A stretch of DNA of 47,633 nt, taken from Teichococcus coralli. Its GTDB lineage: Bacteria; Pseudomonadota; Alphaproteobacteria; Acetobacterales; Acetobacteraceae. The notes beneath the pieces were generated by a model. It made no database searches and was not told the DNA's origin. It saw only the letters and a program-made list of their open reading frames with translations. Below are positions 39,703 to 47,517 of the stretch, piece by piece. The stretch's first letter is position 1; each line of letters begins with the position of its first letter. The stretch spans positions 1 to 47,633 of the forward strand of contig NZ_SNVJ01000027.1 in NCBI RefSeq assembly GCF_009829925.1, written 5' to 3'. The position numbers were made by a program, and so were the translations under genes.

Positions 39703-41306
39703 TGGACCGAAGCGGTGGAGGAGGTCGGGATCGGGCGCTGGGGAGCCGCCGTGTGCACCGCCGCGCCCCCGCGGCTCGCGGCGGTGGAGGGCGGCGGCGC
39801 CGGTCCGCGCGCCAGCGGCGGGGACGGCGCCCGGCGTGCGTCGAGCAGTTGCAGATAGGCGCTGTCGAGCCCGTAGATGTCGGGCAGGATGCGCACCTGC
39901 CCGCGATCGACCAGCACCGTCTCGTAGGCGAGCCGCACCGGAAGCGCGTGCGGCAGGCCGACGAAGCCGGTCTGCCGGCTGTCCAGCGCCTTCTCCGCCC
40001 TCGCCCGGTCCCAGCCCGGGATGGTGGCGAGGACGAGGTCGAGCAGTTCCATCGGCTGGCTCAGGCGGATGCAGCCGGAGGAGAGCGCGCGGCCGGCCCG
40101 GCTGAACAGGTGGCGGTCCGGCGTGTCATGCAGGTAGATGTCGTCGCCGTTCGGCATCACGAATTTCAGCCGGCCGAGGGCGCTGACGTCGCTGGCATCC
40201 TGCCGGACGAGGAAGGGAAAGCGCTTGGGGTCCACCGTGGCCCAGTTGACCGTCACGGGGTCGATCTCGACCCGCTCGCCGCCGATCACCTGATAGACCC
40301 GGAACCCCTTCTCCATCATCGCGCGGGGGTCGCGGCGGAAGCGCGGCAGCAGGTCCTCGCGCGCGTTGCGCTCGGGCACGCCCCAGGGCGGGTTCAACTG
40401 CACCGCCGTCATCCTCACCGCCAGCGGCGGCGTCTGGCGCTCCGGCTTGCCGACGGCCACCGGCATGTCCAGCAGGATCCGCGTGCCCTCCACCACCCAG
40501 AGGCGGAATTCCGGGATGTTGACCTCCACGCGCCGCCCGGCAGGCGCCGGGGCGGCGCCGCGGCGCATGTCCATCGCCACGCGGATCTGGTTCATCCAGG
40601 CCGCGGCGGGGCGGTTCAGCAGCCGCAGGGTGGACGGGCCGACGCGCCCATCCGGCTCCAGCCCGCAGGCGAGCTGCCAGCGGCGCACCGCCGCCTCCAG
40701 CGCCGGGTCGTAGAGCGGACCGGCATCCTCGGCAGCCGCCAGCTCGGGGTCCTGGCCGCGAAGGCGCGCGCGCAGGGCGGGCACGCGCTGCGCGTCCTCC
40801 ATGCCGGGGTCCAGCGTGTCGCCGGGCGGAATGGCGGCCCAGCCGCCGGCCTCGACACGGGCGCGCGCATTCTGCAGCGCCAGGCGAAGCGCGGGCATGT
40901 CGGGGTGCTGCAGAGCGGCGCGCTCGATCACCTCAGCCGGTTCGGCGCTGCCGCGCAGCAGGGCCAGCCATGGCGGCAGCCGTTGCGCGGCGGGCAGGCG
41001 GCGGATGTCCGGCCGGCCCGGCGGCTCGGCCACGCGCCCGAGCACGAGGTCGGTCAGTGCCGCCGAGGCCGCCGCGTGGAGCGCCCTGGCGTGGGCGGCG
41101 GCATCGGTTCCGGCCAGGGCATCGGCCGGGATGTCGTAGAGGCGCGGCGACAGGCCATCCGCATCAAGGCCTCGGAGGCGGCCCGCGAGGCGCAGCAGTG
41201 CCTCCGCCGAGGGTCGCGCGACGGGCGGCACCTCCGCAGGGCCGGCCATGGCCGGCAGCGGCAGGGCTGCGGCAAGGAGAAGGGCGTTCAGGTCTCTCCG
41301 GCGCAT
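39699..41306 (-). CDS. L,D-transpeptidase, YcbB/LdtD-like
   Basis: A 535-residue periplasmic enzyme that makes 3-3 peptidoglycan cross-links. Order: signal peptide (1-21), an N-terminal scaffold domain, a peptidoglycan-binding helical segment (about 205-235, PALEAAVRRWQLACGLEPDGRVGPSTLRLLN), and a YkuD catalytic domain (about 265-455) with HDTPDRHLF and SSGCIRLSQP (catalytic Cys412). A Pro/Ala-rich tail of ~50 residues follows. It is translationally coupled to a YcbK-like endopeptidase. Confidence 0.95.
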   Translation of the reverse strand: MRRRDLNALLLAAALPLPAMAGPAEVPPVARPSAEALLRLAGRLRGLDADGLSPRLYDIPADALAGTDAAAHARALHAAASAALTDLVLGRVAEPPGRPDIRRLPAAQRLPPWLALLRGSAEPAEVIERAALQHPDMPALRLALQNARARVEAGGWAAIPPGDTLDPGMEDAQRVPALRARLRGQDPELAAAEDAGPLYDPALEAAVRRWQLACGLEPDGRVGPSTLRLLNRPAAAWMNQIRVAMDMRRGAAPAPAGRRVEVNIPEFRLWVVEGTRILLDMPVAVGKPERQTPPLAVRMTAVQLNPPWGVPERNAREDLLPRFRRDPRAMMEKGFRVYQVIGGERVEIDPVTVNWATVDPKRFPFLVRQDASDVSALGRLKFVMPNGDDIYLHDTPDRHLFSRAGRALSSGCIRLSQPMELLDLVLATIPGWDRARAEKALDSRQTGFVGLPHALPVRLAYETVLVDRGQVRILPDIYGLDSAYLQLLDARRAPSPPLARGPAPPPSTAASRGGAAVHTAAPQRPIPTSSTASVQ

Positions 41307-41439
41307 GAGGCCCGTCTTACAGGCGGCACCATGAAGCCGCCAGGGTTGATATGCCGCTGTTACATCCCGTCAGAACGGGTTGTTTTTGCGGCAGCCCAGT
41401 TCCTGCGGCAGGTCCATGTCCTGCGGAAGCCCGGGAAGC

Positions 41440-41943
41440 TCAGGCCTTGCCGCCCTTCAGCACGCCGAAGGGGTTGCGCCGCGGCGGCTCCACCTCCTCC
41501 CGCACCTCCGAAGGCAGCTCGGCGCCCACGGCGCGGGGGTAAGGGTCGAGCGCCAGGGAAAGCTGCTCGGCCAGCGCCTCGCCCAGTTCCAGAACATCCC
41601 GCTCGGCCAGGATCTCGTCCGGCCCCTCGGGATCGTCGCCCGGCTCCTCGCCCGCCGCCAGGAAGCGCAGGTCCACCTCGTCCTCCACGCTTTGCGGCAC
41701 CGGCTCCAGCGTCACCACGCAGGACTGCACAACCCGGGCCGAAAGATGGCCGCGCGCCCGGATGGCGGCATCGCCTTCCAGGCGCAGTTCCAGATCGGCG
41801 GTGAAGGCCTCGATGGCGGGGATGCCGAAGCGGGCCGCAAGCGCGGCGCATTCCTCCGGCGTGGCCCGCAGGCTCTGCCGGCGGCCCTCCTGGCCGACCG
41901 CGGCCCAAGGGAGCGTGCGGGAGAATTCAGGGGCGACGGTCAT
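41440..41943 (-). CDS. DUF177 (YceD-family) protein
   Basis: A 167-residue DUF177 protein. The conserved core is SARVVQSCVVTLEPVPQSVEDEVDLRFL followed by an acidic stretch and LDPYPRAVG, ending NPFGVLKGGKA. In most bacteria it sits near rpmF/plsX and affects 23S rRNA metabolism; here it is coupled (ATGA overlap) to the cytochrome bc1 chaperone gene, a common alphaproteobacterial arrangement. plsX is not seen downstream. Confidence 0.9.
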   Translation of the reverse strand: MTVAPEFSRTLPWAAVGQEGRRQSLRATPEECAALAARFGIPAIEAFTADLELRLEGDAAIRARGHLSARVVQSCVVTLEPVPQSVEDEVDLRFLAAGEEPGDDPEGPDEILAERDVLELGEALAEQLSLALDPYPRAVGAELPSEVREEVEPPRRNPFGVLKGGKA

Positions 41944-42494
41944 GCGGCCTCCTCCTCGGGTGCGGGAAACTGCGCCACCCCGCGCGACATGGCCTCGAGG
42001 CCCTGCGCGGCCAGGGCGGCGTCGGCCGTGAAGGCGAAATCGGCGAGGCGGCGGGGGGCGGGCGCCTCCGCCGGCTGCTCGCCGCGCCAGACGTTGCGGG
42101 CCAGCGCCGCGGCCAGCCCCGCGCGGTCGCCGGCGGCCAGCGCCGCCTCGTAGGCCTGGGCGCGGCCATGGAAGGCTTCCCACATGTTCTTTACCCGCCG
42201 GGCGATGGACATGTCGCCTACCCCCATCTCCCGCAGGTTGAAGTCCATGTCCGCGAACATGGCGTCGAAGACCGCCTGGGCCAGGGCGGGGCCACGGGGA
42301 TCGGCATCGCGGTGGAGGCGGCGGATCAGCAGCCCGACATGCAGCGCGACCAGGTCGAAGCGGCCATCCAGCGTATCCGGCACGCCGAGGCCGGCGAAGA
42401 AGGCCGGATGGCGCGCCGCCTGCACGGCGGCGGTGTACAGCTCGAAGCCCTGCCGCTCGTGCGGCTTGCGGCGGAACAGGCCAAACAGGCCCAT
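41940..42494 (-). CDS. Ubiquinol-cytochrome c chaperone (CBP3-like)
   Basis: A 184-residue protein with the Ubiq_cyt_C_chap domain: LYTAAVQAARHPAFFAGLGVPDTLDGRFDLVALHVGLLIRRL, then FDAMFADMDFNLREMGVGDMSIARRVKNMWEAFHGR. It assists assembly of the cytochrome bc1 complex. ATG 42494 gives the usual MGLFGLFRR start. It is divergent from bamE and coupled to DUF177 by ATGA overlap. Confidence 0.95.
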   Translation of the reverse strand: MGLFGLFRRKPHERQGFELYTAAVQAARHPAFFAGLGVPDTLDGRFDLVALHVGLLIRRLHRDADPRGPALAQAVFDAMFADMDFNLREMGVGDMSIARRVKNMWEAFHGRAQAYEAALAAGDRAGLAAALARNVWRGEQPAEAPAPRRLADFAFTADAALAAQGLEAMSRGVAQFPAPEEEAA

Positions 42495-42660
42495 GGTCGG
42501 TGCGGCTCCTCGGCGGCCTGATCGAGCACGCCGGTTGACCCCGGTGCGGGGCGGTGGCAATCGACCGTGCAGATGGACCGCAACCCCGCCCGGGTCAATC
42601 CGAGGAGCGCCGGCTCCTGTTCCGGGCGGAAACATTCGCCAGCAAGGAATCGGGGCGCCC

Positions 42661-43197
42661 GTGAGCTTCAGCCGCACCACCCGCAGCATGACCTGCCCGC
42701 AACCGCGCCGCGCCGCGCGCGCCGGGCTGGTGGCCCTGGCCGTGGCCCTCGCCGCGCCGCTGGCGGGCTGCTCCTTCTTCCAGGCCGCCCCCGTCCAGCG
42801 CGGCAACCGGGCCGAGGCGGAGGTGGTCGCGCAGCTCACCCCCGGCGTCTCGACCAAGACCGATGTCGAGGCGCTGCTCGGCTCGCCCACCGCGACCGGC
42901 ACCTTTGACCGGAACGCCTGGTACTACATCAGCTCGGTCACGCGCATGCAGCCGGCCAGCAACCCCTCCTCCGAGGACCAGCGGGTGGTGGCCCTGAACT
43001 TCGACGAGAACGGGGTGCTGCGGAACGTCGAGCAGCGCGGTCAGGACGACATGCGCAGCGTCGGCATGGTCGGCCGCACCACCCCGGTGCCGGGCACCGA
43101 CCGGACGCTGCTGCAGGCGCTGTTCGGCAACATCGGCCGGGTCGGCGCCGGCAACCTGGGCGCCGACACCAGCCCGGGCGGCGGGCCGGGCCGCTAA
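42661..43197 (+). CDS. bamE: Outer membrane assembly lipoprotein BamE (SmpA/OmlA)
   Basis: A 178-residue BamE-like lipoprotein. The signal peptide ends in lipobox LAGC (LAAPLAGCSFF). The SmpA/OmlA domain follows: AQLTPGVSTKTDVEALLGSPTATGTFDRNAWYYISS and VVALNFDENGVLRNVE. It is part of the BAM machine that inserts outer-membrane barrels. GTG 42661 is chosen for its AAGGA site about 11 bases upstream; ATG 42688 is an alternative without a ribosome site. It is longer than E. coli BamE owing to a Gly-rich tail. Confidence 0.93.
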   Translation: MSFSRTTRSMTCPQPRRAARAGLVALAVALAAPLAGCSFFQAAPVQRGNRAEAEVVAQLTPGVSTKTDVEALLGSPTATGTFDRNAWYYISSVTRMQPASNPSSEDQRVVALNFDENGVLRNVEQRGQDDMRSVGMVGRTTPVPGTDRTLLQALFGNIGRVGAGNLGADTSPGGGPGR

Positions 43198-43219
43198 CGC
43201 CCCGCCGGGACGCGGGGCG
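43198..43219 (+). terminator. Terminator of bamE
   Basis: An 8-bp stem CGCCCCGC/GCGGGGCG with a 6-base loop directly follows the bamE stop and is followed by GCTTTCCTCCTCC. Confidence 0.65.
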
Positions 43220-43294
43220 GCTTTCCTCCTCCCCCGCCGCGGCCAGCCCGCGCGACGCTGCTCCGGCAGCCGGGCGCGGGACGGCGGGCGGGCC

Positions 43295-43483
43295 TCAGAG
43301 CGCCAGCCGGCGCAGCGGGACGGGATGGGTTTGCAGCGCTTCCGGCCAGCCCAGGAAGCGCTCGACCAGCACCAGCGCCACGGAGAGAAGCAGCGCCACC
43401 AGCATGGCGACCATCACCGGGCGGGCGGGCGGCCGGTGCACCAGCCGCCACATCAGGATGCCGAGGCGGAGCAGCGGGTCCAT
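43295..43483 (-). CDS. Small single-span membrane protein
   Basis: A 62-residue protein with one strong transmembrane segment (about 23-43, VMVAMLVALLLSVALVLVERF) flanked by Arg/Pro-rich and Trp/Pro-containing ends (LMWRLVHRPPARP; LGWPEALQTHPVPLRRL). It starts 6 bases after the gor stop and probably belongs to the same transcript. No function is known. Confidence 0.7.
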   Translation of the reverse strand: MDPLLRLGILMWRLVHRPPARPVMVAMLVALLLSVALVLVERFLGWPEALQTHPVPLRRLAL

Positions 43484-43489
43484 CCCGCC

Positions 43490-44851
43490 TCAGCCGACGC
43501 GGCGGGTCAGCGTCCGCAGGGTGACGAACTCCTCCGCCGCCGTCGGATGGATGCCGATGGTGCGGTCGAAATCCTCCTTGGTGGCGCCGGCGACGACGGC
43601 CACGGCGATGCCCTGCATGATCTCCGCCGCGTCCTCCCCCAGCATATGGGCGCCGAGCACCCGCCGCGTGCGGGCGGAGACCACCAGCTTCATCAGCGTC
43701 TTGCGCGGCTGCTTGCTGATCGTGTGCCGCATCGGGGTGAAGCGGGCCAGGTAGATGTCGGTGGGGCCCTGCTGCGCCGCCGCCTCCTCCGTGAGGCCCA
43801 CCATGGCGGCGGGCGGCGAGGTGAAGATCGCCGTGGGCACGTTCTGGAAGCTGGCGCGGCGGGGGTTGCCGCCGAACAGGCTGTCGGCCAGGGCATGGCC
43901 CACGGCGGTCGCCACGGGGGTCAGGTTGAGCTGGTCGGTCACGTCGCCGATGGCGAAGATGTGCGGCAGCGTGGTGGCCTGCTCGACCGTCACCGGCACG
44001 CAGCCGGACCTGCCCAGCGAGATGCCCAGGCGTTCCAGCCCCAGGCCGGCAGTGTTCGGCACCCGGCCGGTGGCGAACATCACCTGGCTGGTCTCAAGCT
44101 CCAGGCCGCCGTCGGTGGTCACCTTCAGGCCGCCGGCCAGCTTCTCCAGCCGCGCCGGCGTGTGGCCGGGATGCAGCCTGATGCCGAGGTTCAGAAGCGC
44201 CTCGGCCATGACCTCCCGCAGGTCGCCATCCATTCCCCGCAACGGCAGTTGCTGGCGGTAGACCAGGTCCACCTCGGCGCCGAGGCCCCGCAGGAGGCAG
44301 GCGAATTCCAGCGCGATGTAGCCGCCGCCCACCACCACGGTGCGGTCGGGGCAGGCCTCCAGGGTGAACAGGTCGTCCGAGACCAGGCCCAGCTCGGCGC
44401 CCGGGATCTCCGGCCGGATCGGCTTGCCGCCAACCGCGATGACGATGCGCTCGGCGGTGACGCGCTGGCCGCCGACATCAAGCGTGTGGTCGTCGATGAA
44501 GGTGGCGCGCGCCTCGAAGGTGGTGACGCCGGCATTGCCGAGCAGCCGGCCATAGATGCCGTTCAGCCGCGCCACCTCGGCGTCGCGCGCGGCGGCGAGC
44601 CTCGCCCAGTCATGCGGGCCGGCCTGCATCTCGCTCCAGCCGAAGGCCGGCGCCTCCTTCGCCCATTCCCCGTATTCGGCGGCCTGGACCATGATCTTCT
44701 TCGGCACGCAGCCGACATTGACGCAGGTGCCGCCCCAGAAGCGCTCCTCCGCGACGCCGACGCGCGCGCCGTGGGTCGCCGCGATGCGCCCGCACCGGAC
44801 GCCGCCCGAGCCGCCGCCGATGACGAAGAGGTCGAAATCATGGTCGGGCAT
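43490..44851 (-). CDS. gor: Glutathione-disulfide reductase
   Basis: A 453-residue flavoenzyme that reduces oxidised glutathione with NADPH. The FAD motif VIGGGSGGVRCGRIAA, the redox disulfide GTCVNVGCVPKK (Cys43/Cys48), the NADPH motif VVVGGGYIALEFACLLRGLG followed by VYRQQLPLRGMD, and the C-terminal HPTAAEEFVTL His-Glu pair are all visible. The Arg in YRQQLPLR is typical of NADPH-specific Gor rather than lipoamide dehydrogenase. Confidence 0.96.
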   Translation of the reverse strand: MPDHDFDLFVIGGGSGGVRCGRIAATHGARVGVAEERFWGGTCVNVGCVPKKIMVQAAEYGEWAKEAPAFGWSEMQAGPHDWARLAAARDAEVARLNGIYGRLLGNAGVTTFEARATFIDDHTLDVGGQRVTAERIVIAVGGKPIRPEIPGAELGLVSDDLFTLEACPDRTVVVGGGYIALEFACLLRGLGAEVDLVYRQQLPLRGMDGDLREVMAEALLNLGIRLHPGHTPARLEKLAGGLKVTTDGGLELETSQVMFATGRVPNTAGLGLERLGISLGRSGCVPVTVEQATTLPHIFAIGDVTDQLNLTPVATAVGHALADSLFGGNPRRASFQNVPTAIFTSPPAAMVGLTEEAAAQQGPTDIYLARFTPMRHTISKQPRKTLMKLVVSARTRRVLGAHMLGEDAAEIMQGIAVAVVAGATKEDFDRTIGIHPTAAEEFVTLRTLTRRVG

Positions 44852-44935
44852 CGTGGCGTCCTTCTGCGGCTGGTCAGCGCAAGAAGGGCAGCTGCAAGGC
44901 TTCCGTCAAGCCACCCAGGGGCGCGCCAGGGGAGA

Positions 44936-44990
44936 ACGCCAGGAGGAGGACGCCAGGAGGAGGACGCCAAGAGGAGGACGCCAGGGAAGG
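44936..44990. repeat. 14-bp tandem repeat, four units
   Basis: ACGCCAGGAGGAGG is repeated exactly at 44936 and 44950, with one change at 44964 (ACGCCAAGAGGAGG) and a degraded 13-base unit at 44978. It lies between gabD and gor. It is too short and ungapped to be a CRISPR and probably arose by slippage. Confidence 0.85.
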
Positions 44991-45014
44991 CGGCGCCTCC
45001 CCTGGCCCCTCCCG

Positions 45015-46493
45015 TCAGCCGCCGATGCCGCCGAGGGCGAGGTACTTGGTCTCCAGGTATTCCTCGATGCCGTGGCTGCTGCCTTCGCGGCCGAGGCCGG
45101 ACTGCTTGAAGCCGCCGAACGGCGCCTCGGCCGTGGAGATGATGCCCTCGTTGATGCCGATGATGCCGTATTCCAGCGCCTCGGCCACGCGGAAGATCCG
45201 GCCGACGTCGCGCGCGTAGAAATAGGCGGCGAGGCCGAACTCGGTGTCGTTCGCGAGCCGGATGGCCTCCTCCTCCGTCTTGAAGCGGAACAGCGGCGCC
45301 ACCGGGCCGAAGGTTTCCTCGCGGAAGATCACGGCGTCATGCGGCACGTTGGCCAGCACGGTCGGCTGGAAGAAGTTGCCGCCCTTGTCGTGTGGCTTGC
45401 CGCCGGTGACGATGCTGGCACCCTTGGAGAGGGCGTCGGCGATGTGGTCCTGCACCTTCTTCACCGCGTCGGCATTGATCAGCGGGCCCTGGGTGACCCC
45501 CTCCTCCATGCCGTTGCCAACCTTCAGCTTCTCCACCGCCGCCTTCAGCTTCTGGCTGAAGGCGTCATAGACCCCCTCCTGCACCAGGATGCGGTTGGCG
45601 CAGACGCAGGTCTGCCCGGTGTTGCGGTACTTCGATGCGATGGCGCCCTGCACCGCCGCGTCCAGGTCGGCGTCGTCAAAGACGATGAAGGGCGCGTTGC
45701 CGCCGAGCTCCATCGAGGTCTTCTTGATGGTGGCGGCGCACTGCTCCAGCAGGATGCGGCCGACCTCGGTCGAGCCGGTGAAGGAAAGCTTGCGCACCAG
45801 CGGGTTGCCGGTCAGCTCCTTGCCGGTGGCGGAGGACGGGCCGGTGATGACGTTGCAGACGCCCTTCGGCATGCCCGCGCGCTCGGCCAGCACGGCGATG
45901 GCCAGCGCCGAGAAGGGCGTCTGGCTGGCCGGGCGGATCACGCCGGTGCAGCCCGCCGCCCAGCCCGGCCCGGCCTTGCGGGTGATCATGGCGGAGGGGA
46001 AGTTCCAGGGCGTGATGGCGGCGAAGACGCCGACCGGCTCCTTGGTCACCAGGATGCGGCGGCCCTTGGCGTTCTGCGGGATGATCTCGCCATCCACCCG
46101 CCGCGCTTCCTCGGCGAACCACTCGATGAAGCTCGCCGAGTAGATCACCTCGCCGCGGGATTCGGCCAGCGGCTTGCCCTGCTCGGCTGTCATGATGGCG
46201 GCCAGATCCTCCGCATTGGCCAGCATGGAGGCGGCCAGCTTCTTCAGGATGGCGGCGCGCTCGCTCGCCAGCATGGCGCGCCAGGCCGGCCAGGCGGCGT
46301 TGGCGGCCTCGATGGCGCGGCGCGTCTCGGCCTGGCCCATGGCGGGAACGGTGCCGACCAGCTCGCCGGTGGCGGGGTTGCGGACTTCCAGGGTCTTGCC
46401 GCTGTCGGCCTTCACCCACTCGCCGTTGATGTAGTTGGCCTGCCGCAGCAGGTCGGGGTCCTTCAGGGGCAGCTTGGCGATGGCGTCGAGCAT
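45015..46493 (-). CDS. gabD: Succinate-semialdehyde dehydrogenase (GabD-like)
   Basis: A 492-residue aldehyde dehydrogenase that oxidises succinate semialdehyde to succinate, as in GABA breakdown. Motifs: ITPWNFPSAMITRK, SFTGSTEVGRILL, the general base region TSMELGGNAPFIVFDDADLD, the catalytic GQTCVCANR (Cys296), and GFKQSGLGREGS. A Lys usually contacting the cofactor (LKPAEQTP in relatives) is Arg187 here (VIRPASQTP). No GABA aminotransferase gene is adjacent. ATG 46493 is the family-consistent start. Confidence 0.94.
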   Translation of the reverse strand: MLDAIAKLPLKDPDLLRQANYINGEWVKADSGKTLEVRNPATGELVGTVPAMGQAETRRAIEAANAAWPAWRAMLASERAAILKKLAASMLANAEDLAAIMTAEQGKPLAESRGEVIYSASFIEWFAEEARRVDGEIIPQNAKGRRILVTKEPVGVFAAITPWNFPSAMITRKAGPGWAAGCTGVIRPASQTPFSALAIAVLAERAGMPKGVCNVITGPSSATGKELTGNPLVRKLSFTGSTEVGRILLEQCAATIKKTSMELGGNAPFIVFDDADLDAAVQGAIASKYRNTGQTCVCANRILVQEGVYDAFSQKLKAAVEKLKVGNGMEEGVTQGPLINADAVKKVQDHIADALSKGASIVTGGKPHDKGGNFFQPTVLANVPHDAVIFREETFGPVAPLFRFKTEEEAIRLANDTEFGLAAYFYARDVGRIFRVAEALEYGIIGINEGIISTAEAPFGGFKQSGLGREGSSHGIEEYLETKYLALGGIGG

Positions 46494-46689
46494 GAACGGG
46501 CTCCTTCCCGGTTCGGGCCTCTCCGCCAGTGGCGGCGGGCCTCGTGGTGCCGGAAAGTTAGGTCCGGTGGGCGGCGGTGTCAGCCCACCCGCCGCAAGCT
46601 CTCTCTGAAACCTGAGCGCAACACTTCGGGCAGTTGCCACGTTCAACCTTTGCCGCGGCCGTGGGGCCGCCCGCTCGTTGGAGAACGCG

Positions 46690-46842
46690 ATGAGCACGAT
46701 CCTTCTTGTTATTGTTGTGCTGCTGCTGATCGGCGCTCTGCCGACCTGGGGGTACAGCTCCGCCTGGGGCTACGGCCCCTCGGGCGTGCTGGGCCTGATC
46801 CTGGTTGTGCTGCTGGTGCTGCTGCTGATGGGGCGGATCTAG
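46690..46842 (+). CDS. DUF3309-family micro-protein
   Basis: A 50-residue membrane peptide with two hydrophobic stretches around a turn: LLVIVVLLLIGALPTWGYSS and WGYGPSGVLGLILVVLLVLLLMGRI. The LPTWGYSSxWGYGPSGxLGLILVILLVLLLMG pattern is the DUF3309 signature, widespread in Proteobacteria, with no known function. GGAGAA lies 8 bases upstream of the ATG. Its TAG stop begins a copy of the dispersed hairpin repeat. Confidence 0.9.
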   Translation: MSTILLVIVVLLLIGALPTWGYSSAWGYGPSGVLGLILVVLLVLLLMGRI

Positions 46843-46943
46843 AGCAGATCCCGGTCCGGTGAAGCCACCTGGCCGGGTGAAGATGCTCTTTGAACGGAAG
46901 GCTGGAGCGCTCGAAGTGAGCTGAGGCGCACGGAAAGCGCTCT
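46840..46943 (+). repeat. Dispersed hairpin repeat, copy B
   Basis: It begins TAGAGCAGATC, where TAG is the DUF3309 stop codon. A 12-bp hairpin follows (CCCGGTCCGGTG-AAGC-CACCTGGCCGGG, one mismatch and one wobble), then CTTTGAA and GTGAGC...GGCGCACGGAAA-GCGCTCT. Compared with copy A it has about 20 extra bases after CTTTGAA. Confidence 0.6.
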
Positions 46944-46957
46944 GGCGTCCTGATCGC

Positions 46958-46985
46958 TGCGTTTGTGGGCCTATCTACGAACGCA
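46958..46985. repeat. Short inverted repeat
   Basis: TGCGTTTGT/ACGAACGCA forms a 9-bp stem with one wobble and a 10-base loop in the gap before the small membrane gene, 15 bases after repeat copy B. It could be a terminator or part of a non-coding transcript. Confidence 0.45.
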
Positions 46986-47088
46986 GGGGGTCAGAAAGCG
47001 ACTGAAAGCAAAACCCTGGTGCCCTGGTCCCGAGGTCGGAAGGACTTCGCGATCAGGATATCAGCGCCCCTGCCCCGGCCCGCCGCCT

Positions 47089-47517
47089 TCAGCCGGCGGC
47101 GGGCCCCGGCAGGCTTCGCAAGGCGAGGTCCAGCGCCTCCATCCAGGCGCCGGCCTGCAACGCGCGGGTGATCCGCCGCGCGGTGAATAGCCGCAGCCCG
47201 GACTTCTCCAGCACCACGGCCGCCCAGATGGCCATGGCCAGGCCGGCCAGCGGCATCAGGTGCAGGTAGAGCAAAACCATGACAATGCCGCCATGCAACG
47301 GCGCGAGCCAGGCGGTGGCCGCCACCGTCATGCCCGAGACGATCAGCCCGGCCGCGATGGTGAGGTCCAGCCGAGCGAGGCGCATCGCCAGCGCGACTTC
47401 CTGGCGCAGGCGCGGCAGGGCGAGGTGCAGCGGGTCCTCCACCATCGGGGCGGCGCCACGGCTGGCGAGGTAGCGGCGGGCAAGGAGCTCGGTGTGGGCG
47501 CGGCTGGTCCTGGACAT
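47089..47517 (-). CDS. Small membrane protein of unknown function
   Basis: A 142-residue protein with two probable transmembrane segments (about 53-72, LTIAAGLIVSGMTVAATAWL; about 76-102, GGIVMVLLYLHLMPLAGLAMAIWAAVV) between charged N- and C-terminal parts (HTELLARRYLASRGAAP; ARRITRALQAGAWMEALDLALR). Unambiguous coding pattern, no recognised family. The ATG at 47517 is the only good start. Confidence 0.7.
   Translation of the reverse strand: MSRTSRAHTELLARRYLASRGAAPMVEDPLHLALPRLRQEVALAMRLARLDLTIAAGLIVSGMTVAATAWLAPLHGGIVMVLLYLHLMPLAGLAMAIWAAVVLEKSGLRLFTARRITRALQAGAWMEALDLALRSLPGPAAG

Noticed and set aside
41364..41386. Hairpin CCCGT-CAGA-ACGGG followed by TTGTTTTT
   Set aside because: It looks like a plus-strand terminator, but no plus-strand gene lies upstream. 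The stem is only 5 bp, and the AT-rich part is more likely the promoter of the L,D-transpeptidase gene.
44922..44990. CRISPR-like repeats
   Set aside because: Units are 14 bases and directly adjacent with no spacers, so this is a simple tandem repeat.
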